A DNA stretch of 64,000 nt from Mycobacterium yunnanensis (GCF_025823185.1 NZ_JACKVK010000008.1:794312-858311), one strand, 5' to 3'; shown: positions 1-8,833, counted from the stretch's first letter. Program-made: numbers and translations. The notes: generated from the sequence alone by a model not told the origin.

Positions 1-165
1 CCGATGGGTCGCGACGGCGAGGCGCCGTTGGACGAGCGATGCCGCGTGCGTGGCGTCGAGGGGCTATGGGTGGTCGACGGATCGATCCTGCCCGAGATCA
101 CCAGCCGTGGGCCGCACGCCACCATCGTGATGATCGGTCACCGGGCAGCCGACTTCATCGGGTGA
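1..165 (+). CDS. mftG: GMC-family oxidoreductase, C-terminal fragment (probable mycofactocin dehydrogenase MftG)
   Basis: Only the last 54 codons are in the window; the reading frame is open from base 1 to the TGA at 163-165. The fragment has the typical C-terminal signature of glucose-methanol-choline flavoenzymes: a VVDGSILPEITSRGPHAT-type stretch, where the S-x-G-P-H segment carries an active-site histidine, then the helix ending HRAADFIG. In mycobacteria the mycofactocin cluster ends with mftG shortly before rpsJ, and rpsJ lies 6.7 kb downstream here, so MftG is the best assignment (inference from synteny). It overlaps the convergent racemase gene by 11 bp. Another GMC oxidase cannot be excluded from 54 residues. 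Confidence 0.7.
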   Translation, partial: PMGRDGEAPLDERCRVRGVEGLWVVDGSILPEITSRGPHATIVMIGHRAADFIG

Positions 166-820
166 CCTGCCCCATCCTGACGAGGGCCTCGGCCAGCAGC
201 GTCGCGGCGACCACGCCGTCGACGACGGGGACGCCGAGCCGCTCGGCGAGCGGCGCGGCGAACGGGGCCATCGCCGCGCAGCCCAGCACGATCGATCCGC
301 TGGCGTCCTGAGCCAGGGCCGTCTCGCAGAGGTCGCCGATCGGCCCGACGGTGGTGGGATCGGAATCGATCCGCAGCACCGGGATGTCGGTGGCGTAGAC
401 GCCGAGGCACTGGCTTGGCGTGTAGGTCTTGGCCAGGGTCCACGCGGTCGGCACCGTCGCCGACATGGACGTGACCACCGAGAAGCTTCCGGCGCTCAGG
501 GCGGCGGCGTGCATCGCGGCCTGCGCGATGCCCAGAACCGGAACGTCGACCGTCGTACGGACCTGTTCGAGCCCCGGATCGCCGAAGCAGGCGATCACGT
601 AGGCGTCGGGACGGTCGGGTCCTGCTTGGGCACGGGCCACCACGTCGAGAAGATGTGGGATGCAGCGTTCTTCGTCGTCGTCGTTCTCGATGCTCGCGGG
701 GCCCTCGGCCGGGTTGACGGCCATGACCTTGGTGGCCGGCCCCGCGACCGAGCGCGCCGAGGATTCGATGGCGGCCGTCATGGAGGCGGTGGTGTTCGGG
801 TTGACGAGCAGCAGACGCAC
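155..820 (-). CDS. Asp/Glu/hydantoin racemase family protein
   Basis: This 221-residue protein has the hydantoin/aspartate racemase fold signature. NPNT sits near the N-terminus (residues 7-10). Two cysteines are placed as the catalytic pair: Cys78 in an ACFGDPGL context and Cys181 in LGCAAMAP. Known relatives racemise hydantoins or amino acids by a two-cysteine proton-relay without cofactor; the substrate here is unknown. No signal peptide or membrane segment is seen, so it should be cytosolic. It converges on the mftG end with an 11-bp overlap and reads in the same direction as the MFS gene, which ends 20 bp upstream of its start, so the two may be co-transcribed. Confidence 0.8.
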   Translation of the reverse strand: MRLLLVNPNTTASMTAAIESSARSVAGPATKVMAVNPAEGPASIENDDDEERCIPHLLDVVARAQAGPDRPDAYVIACFGDPGLEQVRTTVDVPVLGIAQAAMHAAALSAGSFSVVTSMSATVPTAWTLAKTYTPSQCLGVYATDIPVLRIDSDPTTVGPIGDLCETALAQDASGSIVLGCAAMAPFAAPLAERLGVPVVDGVVAATLLAEALVRMGQVTR

Positions 821-840
821 GCCACCAGCGTAAGCGGGAG

Positions 841-2427
841 TCAGCCCCGGTGCCGCCCACCAGCGGGCCGGCGCACGAGACGCGACTGGCGGCCGTCGCG
901 GCCGGGGGCCCAGATTGCCACGAACAGCGCTGCCACCGCGATCACCGAGGCGAGCACGAGAACCGAGGAGTCCATCGCGTGCAGGAAAGCGGACTTGGCT
1001 AGTTCGGCGAGCGGCGCACCCTGCGGTCCCATCCGGTCGGCCACTGCGAGTGCCTCGGCGAGCGAGCCAATGGCGCGCTCACGGACGGGTTCGGGAAAGC
1101 GCGCGAGGTCGGGGCGGAGCTCGCTGGTGTAGCGCCCGGCGAGGATGGAACCCGCAACGGCGATGCCCAGCGCCGCCCCAATCTCGCGCGTGGCGTCGTT
1201 GACTGCCGAGGCCACCCCCTGCTTTTCGTCGGGCACCGCGCCCATGATGGCCGACGTCGTCGGCGCCGTGCACAAGCCGATGCCGGTGCTCATGACGATC
1301 AAGGGCCACGCCAGGTCCAGGTAGGACGAGTCCAGGTCGAGTAGGCGCAAGCACGACAGGCCCGTAGCGATCAGGACCAGACCGACCGTCACCGCAGCGC
1401 GGAGCCCGACCCTCGGCAGGTACCAACCGGTGGCGATGCTGAGGACGAAGACCGGCACCATCAGCGGCGCCAGAGCGAATGCGGTGCCGAGCGGGCTGTA
1501 GCCCATCACCAACTGGATGTACTGCATGGCAATGAAGAAGAAGCCGAAGTTGGCGAAGAACAGGATGGTGATGCCTAGCGCGCCGGTGGCGAAGTCGGGC
1601 CTGGCGAACAGGCGCACGTCGAGCAGGGGGGCGGGGAGCCGTAACTGCAGGGCGGCGAACGCCACCGAGCTTGCCACTCCTGCCGCCATGAAGCCCCATA
1701 CCAGGGGATGCGACCAGCCTCGGATGGGCGCCTCGACGACACCGAAGACGAACAGCGCGACCGCAGCACCAATGAGGACGGCCCCTCGCCAATCCAGCGG
1801 CGCGGCGTCCTCGTCGCGGGAAGACGGCACGGTGCATGCGAACGCGGTGATGAGCGCTCCGGCCCCTGCGAAGGCCCAGAAGATCGACTGCCATGCCCAG
1901 AAATGCAGCAGAATGCCGCTTACCAGGAACCCGAGAACGGCCCCCGAGCCGACGACGCCGGCCCAAATGCCAACGGCCTTGCTGCGCTGCGACTTTGGAT
2001 AAGCCGCGGTCAGCAATGACAGCGTGGCAGGCATGACGAACGCAGCCCCGGCGCCCGCTACGGCACGGGAAGCGATGAGGGCAACGGGTCCGTCGACGAC
2101 GATCGGCGCGACGGAGGCCACGGTGAACACGGCAAGGCCGATCAACAGTGCGCCCCGCCTGCCGTAGCGGTCGCCGAACGCGCCGGCGGGCAGAAGGAGA
2201 CACGCGAGGACCAAGGTGTATCCGTCGACGACCCAGGTGAGCTGGGACTGGGTGGCGGAGGTGCGGACGGCAATGTCGGGAAGCGCCGTGTTCAGGGCCA
2301 CCATCGACGAGACGACCATCGACACGGCCAGGCAGGCGACCACCAGCAACCAGACACGGGCCCGCGACGACGGCTCGGTGGCCCTTGCGCCGATATCCTG
2401 TTCTGACGACATCAGCGAGTCGACCAC
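841..2427 (-). CDS. MFS drug-efflux transporter (DHA2/EmrB-QacA type)
   Basis: A 528-residue, very hydrophobic protein with about 14 predicted membrane spans, the size and topology of the 14-TM DHA2 proton antiporters. The MFS motif A appears as GAFGDRYGRRG between spans 2 and 3. I chose the GTG at 2427 because GGAGGGG lies 9 bases before it; an ATG at 2448 (7 codons longer) has no ribosome binding site and is very close to the operator region. The gene diverges from a TetR regulator across about 100 bp that contains two operator-like inverted repeats, the standard arrangement of a repressor controlling an efflux pump. Substrate unknown. Confidence 0.85.
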   Translation of the reverse strand: MVDSLMSSEQDIGARATEPSSRARVWLLVVACLAVSMVVSSMVALNTALPDIAVRTSATQSQLTWVVDGYTLVLACLLLPAGAFGDRYGRRGALLIGLAVFTVASVAPIVVDGPVALIASRAVAGAGAAFVMPATLSLLTAAYPKSQRSKAVGIWAGVVGSGAVLGFLVSGILLHFWAWQSIFWAFAGAGALITAFACTVPSSRDEDAAPLDWRGAVLIGAAVALFVFGVVEAPIRGWSHPLVWGFMAAGVASSVAFAALQLRLPAPLLDVRLFARPDFATGALGITILFFANFGFFFIAMQYIQLVMGYSPLGTAFALAPLMVPVFVLSIATGWYLPRVGLRAAVTVGLVLIATGLSCLRLLDLDSSYLDLAWPLIVMSTGIGLCTAPTTSAIMGAVPDEKQGVASAVNDATREIGAALGIAVAGSILAGRYTSELRPDLARFPEPVRERAIGSLAEALAVADRMGPQGAPLAELAKSAFLHAMDSSVLVLASVIAVAALFVAIWAPGRDGRQSRLVRRPAGGRHRG

Positions 2428-2456
2428 AGCGTCACCCCTCCGACTCATGACAGTTT

Positions 2457-2473
2457 CGAGACTACCAGTCTCG
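2457..2473. promoter_or_regulatory. Inverted-repeat operator 1 between MFS pump and TetR gene
   Basis: Perfect 7-bp inverted repeat CGAGACT-ACC-AGTCTCG with a 3-bp spacer, flanked by partly symmetrical TT/AA bases. It lies in the divergent promoter region of the MFS and TetR genes. Probable TetR binding site (inference). Confidence 0.65.
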
Positions 2474-2475
2474 GA

Positions 2476-2488
2476 AGACCGATAGTCT
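2476..2488. promoter_or_regulatory. Inverted-repeat operator 2 between MFS pump and TetR gene
   Basis: AGACC-GAT-AGTCT, a 5-bp inverted repeat with one mismatched pair. It shares the AGTCT half-site and 3-bp spacer with operator 1, and the centre-to-centre distance is 17 bp. Probably a second, weaker binding site for the same regulator. Confidence 0.5.
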
Positions 2489-2525
2489 CAGAAATCGAAG
2501 TCGCCAAGGATGTACGAGGTACCCG

Positions 2526-3185
2526 ATGTCGGTCGATCGCTCCGATCCGCGGCCGGCGCGTTCGCGGGCCCGGTTGCTCGAGGCTGCCACCGTGCTGCTG
2601 AGGTCCGGTGGGCCGAGCGCGGTGACCGTGGACGCCGTCACCCGAACCGCCAACGTCGCGCGGGCCACCCTCTACCGGCACTTCTCCAGCGCCAACGACC
2701 TCCTGGCTGCCAGCTTCACCGGCCTCATCCCCCCGCCGCCGATGCCGCCGGAACAGGGCTCGCTGCGAGACCGGCTGTTGGCGATCGTGGTGGCGTGGGC
2801 GCAGTCGATCGCCGAGGCGCCCACGATCCTGACCGCGATGTCCTGGCTCTCACTGGGCCCGGACATGGGCCAGCTGCCGCAGACGCCGCACGCCGAGGCC
2901 GCCAGCCCGGAGATGCGTTCCCTGCGCGAACGCATCGCCCAGCAGTACTCAGCGCCCTTCGACGTGATCTTCGACAGCCCGCAGGCCGCCGCCGAACTGA
3001 CCGAGGTCGACCGGACCGTCGCGTTCGCGCTGCTGGTCGGCCCGTTGGCGTTCGGGCGGCTCAGCACACTCGTCGACTTCGATTACGAGAAGGTGGCCGT
3101 CGCCGCGGTCGACGGGTTCTTGCACGCCTACGCCAAGAAGCCCAACGGGGTCAGCGCATCGAGTACCGAATCGGAAGGTGCTTGA
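2526..3185 (+). CDS. TetR/AcrR family transcriptional regulator
   Basis: 219 residues with the TetR layout. The N-terminal helix-turn-helix lies at about residues 34-56 (TVDAVTRTANVARATLYRHF, ending in the conserved Tyr-x-His-Phe), followed by an all-helical ligand-binding domain. It is divergent from the MFS transporter across two operator-like repeats, so the likely role is ligand-responsive repression of the pump and of itself. The ATG at 2526 has a weak CGAGG site 6 bases upstream. Its 3' end overlaps the convergent P450 gene by 35 bp, which is long for neighbouring genes and could produce antisense interference. Confidence 0.88.
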   Translation: MSVDRSDPRPARSRARLLEAATVLLRSGGPSAVTVDAVTRTANVARATLYRHFSSANDLLAASFTGLIPPPPMPPEQGSLRDRLLAIVVAWAQSIAEAPTILTAMSWLSLGPDMGQLPQTPHAEAASPEMRSLRERIAQQYSAPFDVIFDSPQAAAELTEVDRTVAFALLVGPLAFGRLSTLVDFDYEKVAVAAVDGFLHAYAKKPNGVSASSTESEGA

Positions 3186-4404
3186 GACCACCGACGAACG
3201 TCGTGGCCGAAAGCTCCGGTGGGCCGGCCAATTCGACCGACTCCAGCCGTGGGATCAGCTCGGTGAACAAGCTGTTCATCTCCATCCGGGCGAGCGCGGC
3301 ACCCAGGCAGAAGTGCACGCCGTACCCGAACGAGACGTGTTTGTTCGGATCGCGGCCGACGTCGAACCGGAACGGATCGGTGAACACCTCCTCGTCGCGG
3401 TTGCCCGAGACGTACGCCAGATAGACCGACTCACCGGCGGCGATGTCCACGCCACGCACGGTGGTGTCGCGTGCGGCGGTCCGCATGAACTCCTTGACCG
3501 GGGTCGACCATCGGATCATCTCCTCGACCGCAGTCGGCATCAGGCCCGGGTCGGCGCGCAAGCGCTCGAGCTCACCCGGATTGTCGATCAGCGCCCGCAT
3601 CCCGCCCGAGATCGCATCCTTGGTGGTGTCGTGGCCCGCACTGGCGACGATCACGTAGTACGACGCGGTGTCGACGTCGGAGAGCTGCTCCCCGTCGACG
3701 CGGCCGTTGGCGATCGCCGAGGCGAGGTCGCCGGTCGGCTGGTCTCGGCGTGACGCCGTCAACTTCGAGAAGTAGTCGAAGAAGTCGAGCAGCACCGCGA
3801 ATTGGTCCTCCAAGGAACCTCCGTCGCGCTTGTACTCGTCGTCGTCGCCGCCGAACATCTCCTGGGTCAGGGAGTGCATGCGGCCGAAGTCCGACTCGGG
3901 AAGCCCGAGCAGCGACATGATCACGTATAGGGGGAAGTCGACGGCGATGTCGGTGACGAAGTCGCATTCGGGACCAATGTCGGCCATCTCGTCGACGTAT
4001 CGCTTGGCCAACTCGTCGACCCGCACCTTGAGGTCGCGCATGGCCTTGGGCCGGAACCAATCGGCGCCGATCTGGCGCACCTTGCGGTGGTGGGGGTCGT
4101 CCATGTGGATCAGGGTCCGCAGGCCGATGCCGGCCTCGAGCTGTTCCTTGGCCATGTCGTCGGCGGCCGCGGTGGCCAGCAGGGGTCGAGGTTCGCTGAG
4201 GAAGAGGTCGTTGTCGCGCTCGATGGCCATGATGTCGGCGTGCTTGGTGATGGCCCAGAACGGACGGTAGCGGCCGTGGTCGACCCAGGCGACGGGGTTG
4301 TTGGCGCGCAACTCGGCGAGCGCCGCGTGCAACCGTTCGTCGTCGGCGTAGGCGGTCGGGTCGGCGAGGACCTTCGTCGGGTCGTCGTGCGTCGATGCGG
4401 TCAT
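3151..4404 (-). CDS. Cytochrome P450
   Basis: 417 residues, the usual length of a soluble bacterial P450. All diagnostic elements are visible: the I-helix oxygen-binding motif AGHDTT (256-261), the K-helix E295-x-x-R298, and the heme-binding loop FGYGVHFCLG (359-368) with Cys366 as the heme-thiolate ligand. The start at 4404 is set by AGGAG 6 bases upstream; the frame is open much further upstream but without P450 similarity. It needs ferredoxin and reductase partners, none of which are adjacent. It converges with and overlaps the TetR gene, so it is not in that operon. Substrate and CYP family cannot be named from sequence alone. Confidence 0.93.
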   Translation of the reverse strand: MTASTHDDPTKVLADPTAYADDERLHAALAELRANNPVAWVDHGRYRPFWAITKHADIMAIERDNDLFLSEPRPLLATAAADDMAKEQLEAGIGLRTLIHMDDPHHRKVRQIGADWFRPKAMRDLKVRVDELAKRYVDEMADIGPECDFVTDIAVDFPLYVIMSLLGLPESDFGRMHSLTQEMFGGDDDEYKRDGGSLEDQFAVLLDFFDYFSKLTASRRDQPTGDLASAIANGRVDGEQLSDVDTASYYVIVASAGHDTTKDAISGGMRALIDNPGELERLRADPGLMPTAVEEMIRWSTPVKEFMRTAARDTTVRGVDIAAGESVYLAYVSGNRDEEVFTDPFRFDVGRDPNKHVSFGYGVHFCLGAALARMEMNSLFTELIPRLESVELAGPPELSATTFVGGLKHLPIRYSMR

Positions 4405-4531
4405 CCGGGCTCCTGATACGCGAGGCGGCACTTGACGGGTGTCAAGGCGACAGTCTAGGTGACCGACAGTGTGCTGGGTCACATCCCCGGGCGTCCGGCG
4501 CACCGAGCCGCCATCGGTAGGCTCGGCCGCG

Positions 4532-6118
4532 ATGCGCCGAGAATCGTTTGGTCGCCGCGCGGTGACGGTCCTCGTCGCCGCCCTGGTCCTCCTCGCGGGA
4601 TGCGCCCGCGACGACGACCCGGCCGCGTCGTCACCCTCCCCGCCCGCCGACCCGGCCCTCGTCCAGACCACGACCGGCACCGTGCGCGGAGTCGTCGCTC
4701 CCGACCACCGTCTCTTCGCCGGAATTCCGTATGCCGCACCCCCCGTCGGGCCCCTGCGCTGGCAGGCGCCCGCTCCCGCGCCGTCCTGGCCGGGGGTGCG
4801 CGACGCCACCCGTACCGGCCCGCGCTGCCTGCAGGACGGCAGCGATCTGGAGATGGGACGGCAGACCTCGGAGGACTGCTTGTCCCTCAACGTCTGGACC
4901 CCGCCGCCCTCGGAACGCAAGCGCGCGGTCATGGTGTGGATTCACGGCGGGGCGTTCATCAACGGCAGCAGCGGCATCTACGACTCGCGCTGGCTGACCA
5001 CCCGCGGCGACGTCGTCGTCGTCACGCTGAACTATCGGCTCGGCGCGCTCGGCTTCCTGGCCCATCCCGCCCTGGGCCCACCAGGTGCCGTCGGCAACTA
5101 CGGGCTGCAGGACCAACAGGCCGCCCTGCGGTGGGTGCGCGACAACATCGCCAACTTCGGCGGCGACCCGGGCGCCGTCACCATCGCCGGTGAATCCGCG
5201 GGCGGGATGTCGGTCTGCGACCACCTCGTCGCCCCCGGTTCCGAGGGACTCTTCCGCGCGGCCGTCATCCAGAGCGGGCCCTGTCAGGCACAGCTCGCCC
5301 TGCCCGAGGCGCAGCGGGCCAGCGTCGACTACGCCCGCGACGCCGGCTGCACGGACCCGCGCACCGTCGCCACGTGTCTGCGCGCACTGCCGGCGGACGG
5401 TTTGCGAAAGCCGGTCTGGTTCTACCGCATTGGCGACGACGCCCTGAGTGGCCCCGTCACGGGGACCAAGGTGCTGCCCGTGGATCCGATGCGGGAGATC
5501 TCCGAGGGCCGCGCCGCGAAGGTGCCGGTGCTCATCGGCACCAATCACGACGAGTTCACGCTGTTCGTCGCGCTGGAGTACCTGCGGTCCAAGGGGCCCT
5601 ACACCGAGGCCCGGTATCCGCAATTGCTGTCGTCGACCTTCGGCCGCAACGCTGCCGCGGTGGCCGCGCGCTACCCCCTGAGCCGTTACGCAGGCAGCGT
5701 GCCGCTCGCCTACTCCGCGGCCGTCACCGACGGCGTGTTCGCCTGCGTGGCCGACAGGATGACGCAGGGGCTGGCCAAGCAGGACTCGGTCTACGCCTAC
5801 GAGTTCGACGATCGCGGGGCCCCCGCGCCAGACCCGTTGCGGTCTTTGCCGTTTCCGGTGGGCGCCAGCCACTCGCTGGAATTGCGGTACCTGTTCGACA
5901 TCGGCGGGGCACCGAAGTTGAACCCCGATCAGCAGGTGCTGTCGGATCAGATGATCGACGCGTGGAGTCAGTTCGTCCGCGACGGTCATCCCGGCGACGA
6001 CTGGCCCGCGTTCGACGCGCAGGAAAAGCGGTTGTCACTGCGGCCCGACGGCAGCAGAGTGAAGACCGACTTCGACCAAGCACGTCAATGCCCCTTCTGG
6101 GCCGGACTCGAGGAGTAG
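4532..6118 (+). CDS. Type-B carboxylesterase, predicted lipoprotein
   Basis: 528 residues, alpha/beta-hydrolase of the carboxylesterase/para-nitrobenzyl esterase family. The N-terminus is a lipoprotein signal peptide with lipobox LLAGC, so Cys24 would be lipidated and the enzyme held on the outer face of the membrane. The nucleophile is in GESAGG (Ser222), the oxyanion-hole motif HGGAF is at 138-142, and the candidate catalytic His is in GASHSLELRYLF near the C-terminus. Likely hydrolyses carboxylic esters; substrate unknown. The start MRRESF was chosen because it begins the signal peptide; 21 upstream in-frame codons look non-coding. It is followed after 3 bp by a SnoaL-like gene, so they form an operon. 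Confidence 0.87.
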   Translation: MRRESFGRRAVTVLVAALVLLAGCARDDDPAASSPSPPADPALVQTTTGTVRGVVAPDHRLFAGIPYAAPPVGPLRWQAPAPAPSWPGVRDATRTGPRCLQDGSDLEMGRQTSEDCLSLNVWTPPPSERKRAVMVWIHGGAFINGSSGIYDSRWLTTRGDVVVVTLNYRLGALGFLAHPALGPPGAVGNYGLQDQQAALRWVRDNIANFGGDPGAVTIAGESAGGMSVCDHLVAPGSEGLFRAAVIQSGPCQAQLALPEAQRASVDYARDAGCTDPRTVATCLRALPADGLRKPVWFYRIGDDALSGPVTGTKVLPVDPMREISEGRAAKVPVLIGTNHDEFTLFVALEYLRSKGPYTEARYPQLLSSTFGRNAAAVAARYPLSRYAGSVPLAYSAAVTDGVFACVADRMTQGLAKQDSVYAYEFDDRGAPAPDPLRSLPFPVGASHSLELRYLFDIGGAPKLNPDQQVLSDQMIDAWSQFVRDGHPGDDWPAFDAQEKRLSLRPDGSRVKTDFDQARQCPFWAGLEE

Positions 6119-6121
6119 GTC

Positions 6122-6475
6122 ATGCCCACACCCGACGCGGCGACGTTCGCCGAACAGTGGGTGCGGGCGTGGAACGACCACGACGTCGAGGCCGTGCTGG
6201 CGCACTTTCACGACGACGTCGTCTTCACCTCACCCGTCGCGGCGCGCCTCCTGCCCGAGACCGCAGGCGTGGTCCGTGGCAAGGACGCACTGCGGCACTA
6301 CTGGGCGACGGCACTGCGCATGCTTCCCGACCTGCACTTCGAGGTGGTCGGCGTCTACCGGGGCGAATCGCTGTTGGTGGTGAACTACCGCAACGAACGA
6401 GGCGGTTTGGTCAACGAGGTCCTCACCTTCGACGGCGCCCTCGTACGCGAGGGCCACGGCACCTACCTGGAGTGA
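6122..6475 (+). CDS. SnoaL-like / NTF2-fold polyketide-cyclase-type protein
   Basis: 117 residues with the SnoaL/NTF2 pattern: an N-terminal helix (FAEQWVRAWNDHDVEAVLAHF), the DDVVFTSP strand, then a curved sheet with VVRGKDALRHYWATAL. This cone-shaped fold serves in cyclases, isomerases, dehydratases and many unassigned small-molecule-binding proteins, so the function is open. The ATG is preceded by GAGGAG within the end of the carboxylesterase gene, and only 3 bp separate the two, so co-expression is likely. A hairpin at 6543-6559 may end this transcript. Confidence 0.75.
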   Translation: MPTPDAATFAEQWVRAWNDHDVEAVLAHFHDDVVFTSPVAARLLPETAGVVRGKDALRHYWATALRMLPDLHFEVVGVYRGESLLVVNYRNERGGLVNEVLTFDGALVREGHGTYLE

Positions 6476-6542
6476 GGCGTTGGGCACGTGGTGTCACGGC
6501 GTCGTGCTCGTCGACCTGGATCAACGCCGGGCAAGTCACCTT

Positions 6543-6559
6543 CCGGGCGTGCCGCCCGG
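6543..6559 (+). terminator. GC-rich hairpin after the esterase/SnoaL pair
   Basis: Perfect 7-bp stem CCGGGCG-TGC-CGCCCGG, 68 bp after the SnoaL stop and before the S10 promoter. No T-tract follows, which is common for actinobacterial terminators; it could also be a simple insulating structure. Confidence 0.4.
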
Positions 6560-6597
6560 GGGAGTGAGGACGGCTTGTCTCGCCGTCACCCAGGAAT

Positions 6598-6638
6598 TTG
6601 GAGCACGCGGCGATCTGAGGCATACTGTTCGGGTTGCC
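6598..6638 (+). promoter_or_regulatory. Predicted principal-sigma promoter of the S10 operon
   Basis: TTGGAG (6598-6603), 17-bp spacer, CATACT (6621-6626), then GTTCGGGTTGCC covering the expected start site. The spc promoter at 24600 has the same spacing and 10 of 12 identical bases directly after its -10, which supports both calls. Confidence 0.6.
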
Positions 6639-6900
6639 TTGAGCCGGGACGGCGCTTGTCGTTCGAGCGTGCCGGGCTTGGGCAACCGACCAGCGCCTTG
6701 ACCGGCGCGTCCGGTCCCACCTCGACAGCGACGGATTCCGACGCCGACGAGTATGCGCGAAGGCGACACGCCCGAGCGCGGGGGCCGGTGAACCAGAGAC
6801 AGGTAAACAGCGGCGGCATAGCCAGCGCGCTACCCAACGGGTAGAGCGCGTGAAGACCAGGCCCACACGGTGGGCCCGTTAATAGTGAGGTAGGACAAGC
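6639..6900 (+). promoter_or_regulatory. Long 5' leader of the S10 operon with hairpins before rpsJ
   Basis: About 260 nt separate the predicted start site from rpsJ. Near its end are an arm-and-bulge hairpin at about 6827-6849 (GCGCTACCC pairing with GGGTAGAGCGC) and a perfect hairpin at 6860-6876 (GGCCCAC-ACG-GTGGGCC), which stops 24 nt before the start codon. Such leaders often mediate feedback by a ribosomal protein (L4 in E. coli); no known leader family was recognised. I see no gene here. Confidence 0.45.
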
Positions 6901-7206
6901 GTGGCGGGACAAAAGATCCGCATCAGGCTCAAGGCCTATGACCACGAGGCGATCGATGCCTCGGCGCGCAAGATCGTCGAGACGGTCACGCGTACCGGCG
7001 CGAGCGTCGTTGGCCCGGTGCCGCTGCCGACGGAGAAGAACATCTACTGCGTCATCCGCTCCCCGCACAAGTACAAGGACTCGCGGGAGCACTTCGAGAT
7101 GCGCACCCACAAGCGCCTTATCGACATCCTCGACCCGACGCCGAAGACCGTTGACGCCCTCATGCGCATCGATCTGCCGGCGAGCGTCGACGTCAACATC
7201 CAGTAG
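6901..7206 (+). CDS. rpsJ: 30S ribosomal protein S10
   Basis: 101 residues, full length for bacterial S10, beginning [15 protein letters not shown] and containing the conserved loop region [21 protein letters not shown]10 belongs to the 30S head and, in other bacteria, also joins transcription antitermination complexes with NusB. The start is GTG at 6901, preceded by GAGGTAGGA. It is the first gene of the S10 operon, 15 bp before rplC, downstream of a long structured leader. Confidence 0.98.
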   Translation: MAGQKIRIRLKAYDHEAIDASARKIVETVTRTGASVVGPVPLPTEKNIYCVIRSPHKYKDSREHFEMRTHKRLIDILDPTPKTVDALMRIDLPASVDVNIQ

Positions 7207-7221
7207 GAGAGACCAGAAACC

Positions 7222-7872
7222 ATGGCACGCAAAGGCATTCTGGGCACCAAGCTGGGCATGACGCAGGTGTTCGACGAGAACAACAAGGTCGTCCCAGTCA
7301 CGGTCGTCAAGGCCGGTCCCAACGTGGTGACCCGTATCCGCACCACCGAGCGCGACGGCTACAGCGCCGTCCAACTCGCCTACGGCGAGATCAGCCCGCG
7401 CAAGGTCAACAAGCCGGTCACCGGTCAGTACGCCGCGGCGGGCATCAACCCCCGCAGGCACCTGGCCGAACTCCGGTTCGACGAGGCGACCACCGCCGAC
7501 TTCGAGGTCGGCCAGGAGCTGACCGCCGAGATCTTCGCCGACGGCAGCTACGTCGACGTGACCGGCACGTCGAAGGGCAAGGGCTTCGCAGGCACCATGA
7601 AGCGTCACGGCTTCAAGGGCCAGGGCGCCAGCCACGGCGCGCAGGCAGTGCACCGCCGGCCCGGCTCGATCGGTGGCTGCGCCACCCCGGGCCGCGTCTT
7701 CAAGGGCACTCGCATGTCCGGCCGCATGGGCAGTGATCGCATCACCACCCAGAACCTGAAGGTGCACAAGGTCGACGCCGAGAACGGTGTGCTGTTGATC
7801 AAGGGCGCCATCCCCGGCCGCAACGGCGGACTCGTCGTAGTCCGGTCGGCGATCAAACGAGGTGAGAAGTAA
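7222..7872 (+). CDS. rplC: 50S ribosomal protein L3
   Basis: 216 residues. Begins [16 protein letters not shown], the conserved L3 start, and contains the central loop [22 protein letters not shown] that reaches toward the peptidyl transferase centre. L3 is an early 23S rRNA-binding assembly protein. The ATG follows AGGAGAGA. Its TAA stop shares one base with the rplD start (TAATG), so translation of the two is probably coupled. Confidence 0.98.
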   Translation: MARKGILGTKLGMTQVFDENNKVVPVTVVKAGPNVVTRIRTTERDGYSAVQLAYGEISPRKVNKPVTGQYAAAGINPRRHLAELRFDEATTADFEVGQELTAEIFADGSYVDVTGTSKGKGFAGTMKRHGFKGQGASHGAQAVHRRPGSIGGCATPGRVFKGTRMSGRMGSDRITTQNLKVHKVDAENGVLLIKGAIPGRNGGLVVVRSAIKRGEK

Positions 7873-8531
7873 TGGCTGACAAGACCATTGACGTCCGTAC
7901 GCCGGACGGCAAGACCGACGGTAGCGTCGTCCTGCCTGCCGCGTTGTTCGACGTCGAGCCCAACATCGCCCTGATGCACCAGGTGGTGACGGCTCAGCTG
8001 GCCGCCAAGCGCCAGGGCACGCACTCGACCAAGACCCGCGCCGAGGTCTCCGGTGGTGGCAAGAAGCCCTACCGCCAGAAGGGCACCGGCCGCGCCCGTC
8101 AGGGTTCGACCCGTGCACCGCAGTTCACCGGCGGTGGCATCGTGCACGGCCCCAAGCCGCGCGACTACAGCCAGCGGACCCCGAAGAAGATGATCGCCGC
8201 GTCACTGCGGTCGGCTCTGTCCGACCGGGCCCGCAACGACCGGATCGTCGCGGTCACGGAGCTGATCAGCGGCCAGACGCCGTCGACCAAGGCCGTCAAG
8301 GCGTTCTTCGAGGCACTGATCACCGACCAGCGCAAGGTGCTGGTCGTCATCGGCCGCAGCGACGAAGTCGGCGCCAAGAGCGTGCGCAACCTCCCGGAAG
8401 TGCGCGTCATCTCGCCCGACCAGCTCAACACCTACGACGTGCTCGACGCCGACCACCTGGTGTTCAGCGTGGAGGCGTTGAACGCCTACATCCAGGCGCA
8501 CACCGCCGACAAGGAAGAGGTAACGGCGTAG
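7872..8531 (+). CDS. rplD: 50S ribosomal protein L4
   Basis: 219 residues, with the L4 extended loop [20 protein letters not shown] (about residues 58-77) that lines the peptide exit tunnel near the macrolide site. In E. coli L4 represses its own operon through the S10 leader; whether this happens in mycobacteria is not known from this sequence, but a structured leader is present upstream. The start overlaps the rplC stop (TAATG) and the stop overlaps rplW (TAGTG). Confidence 0.98.
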   Translation: MADKTIDVRTPDGKTDGSVVLPAALFDVEPNIALMHQVVTAQLAAKRQGTHSTKTRAEVSGGGKKPYRQKGTGRARQGSTRAPQFTGGGIVHGPKPRDYSQRTPKKMIAASLRSALSDRARNDRIVAVTELISGQTPSTKAVKAFFEALITDQRKVLVVIGRSDEVGAKSVRNLPEVRVISPDQLNTYDVLDADHLVFSVEALNAYIQAHTADKEEVTA

Positions 8532-8833
8532 TGGCTACCATCACCGACCCCCGCGACATCATCCTGGCGCCGGTCATCTCCGAGAAGTCCTACGGGCTGA
8601 TCGAGGACAACACCTACACGTTCGTGGTGCACCCGGACTCGAACAAGACGCAGATCAAGATCGCGATCGAGAAGATCTTCAGCGTCAAGGTCGACTCGGT
8701 GAACACGCTGAACCGTCAGGGCAAGCGCAAGCGCACCCGTGCCGGCTTCGGCCAGCGCAAGAGCACCAAGCGCGCGATCGTGACCCTGTCCGCGGGCAGC
8801 AAGCCCATCGACCTATTCGGAGCACCGGCCTAG
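8531..8833 (+). CDS. rplW: 50S ribosomal protein L23
   Basis: 100 residues with the L23 signature: [20 protein letters not shown] at the N-terminus and the [20 protein letters not shown] basic loop. L23 sits at the polypeptide exit and forms the docking site for trigger factor and SRP. The GTG start at 8531 shares a base with the rplD stop, indicating coupled translation. Normal length. Confidence 0.98.
   Translation: MATITDPRDIILAPVISEKSYGLIEDNTYTFVVHPDSNKTQIKIAIEKIFSVKVDSVNTLNRQGKRKRTRAGFGQRKSTKRAIVTLSAGSKPIDLFGAPA

Noticed and set aside
3151..4932. 593-residue version of the P450
   Set aside because: The extra N-terminal ~176 residues are Arg/Gly-rich and lie over the start of the divergent esterase; AGGAG before 4404 and normal P450 length support the shorter form.
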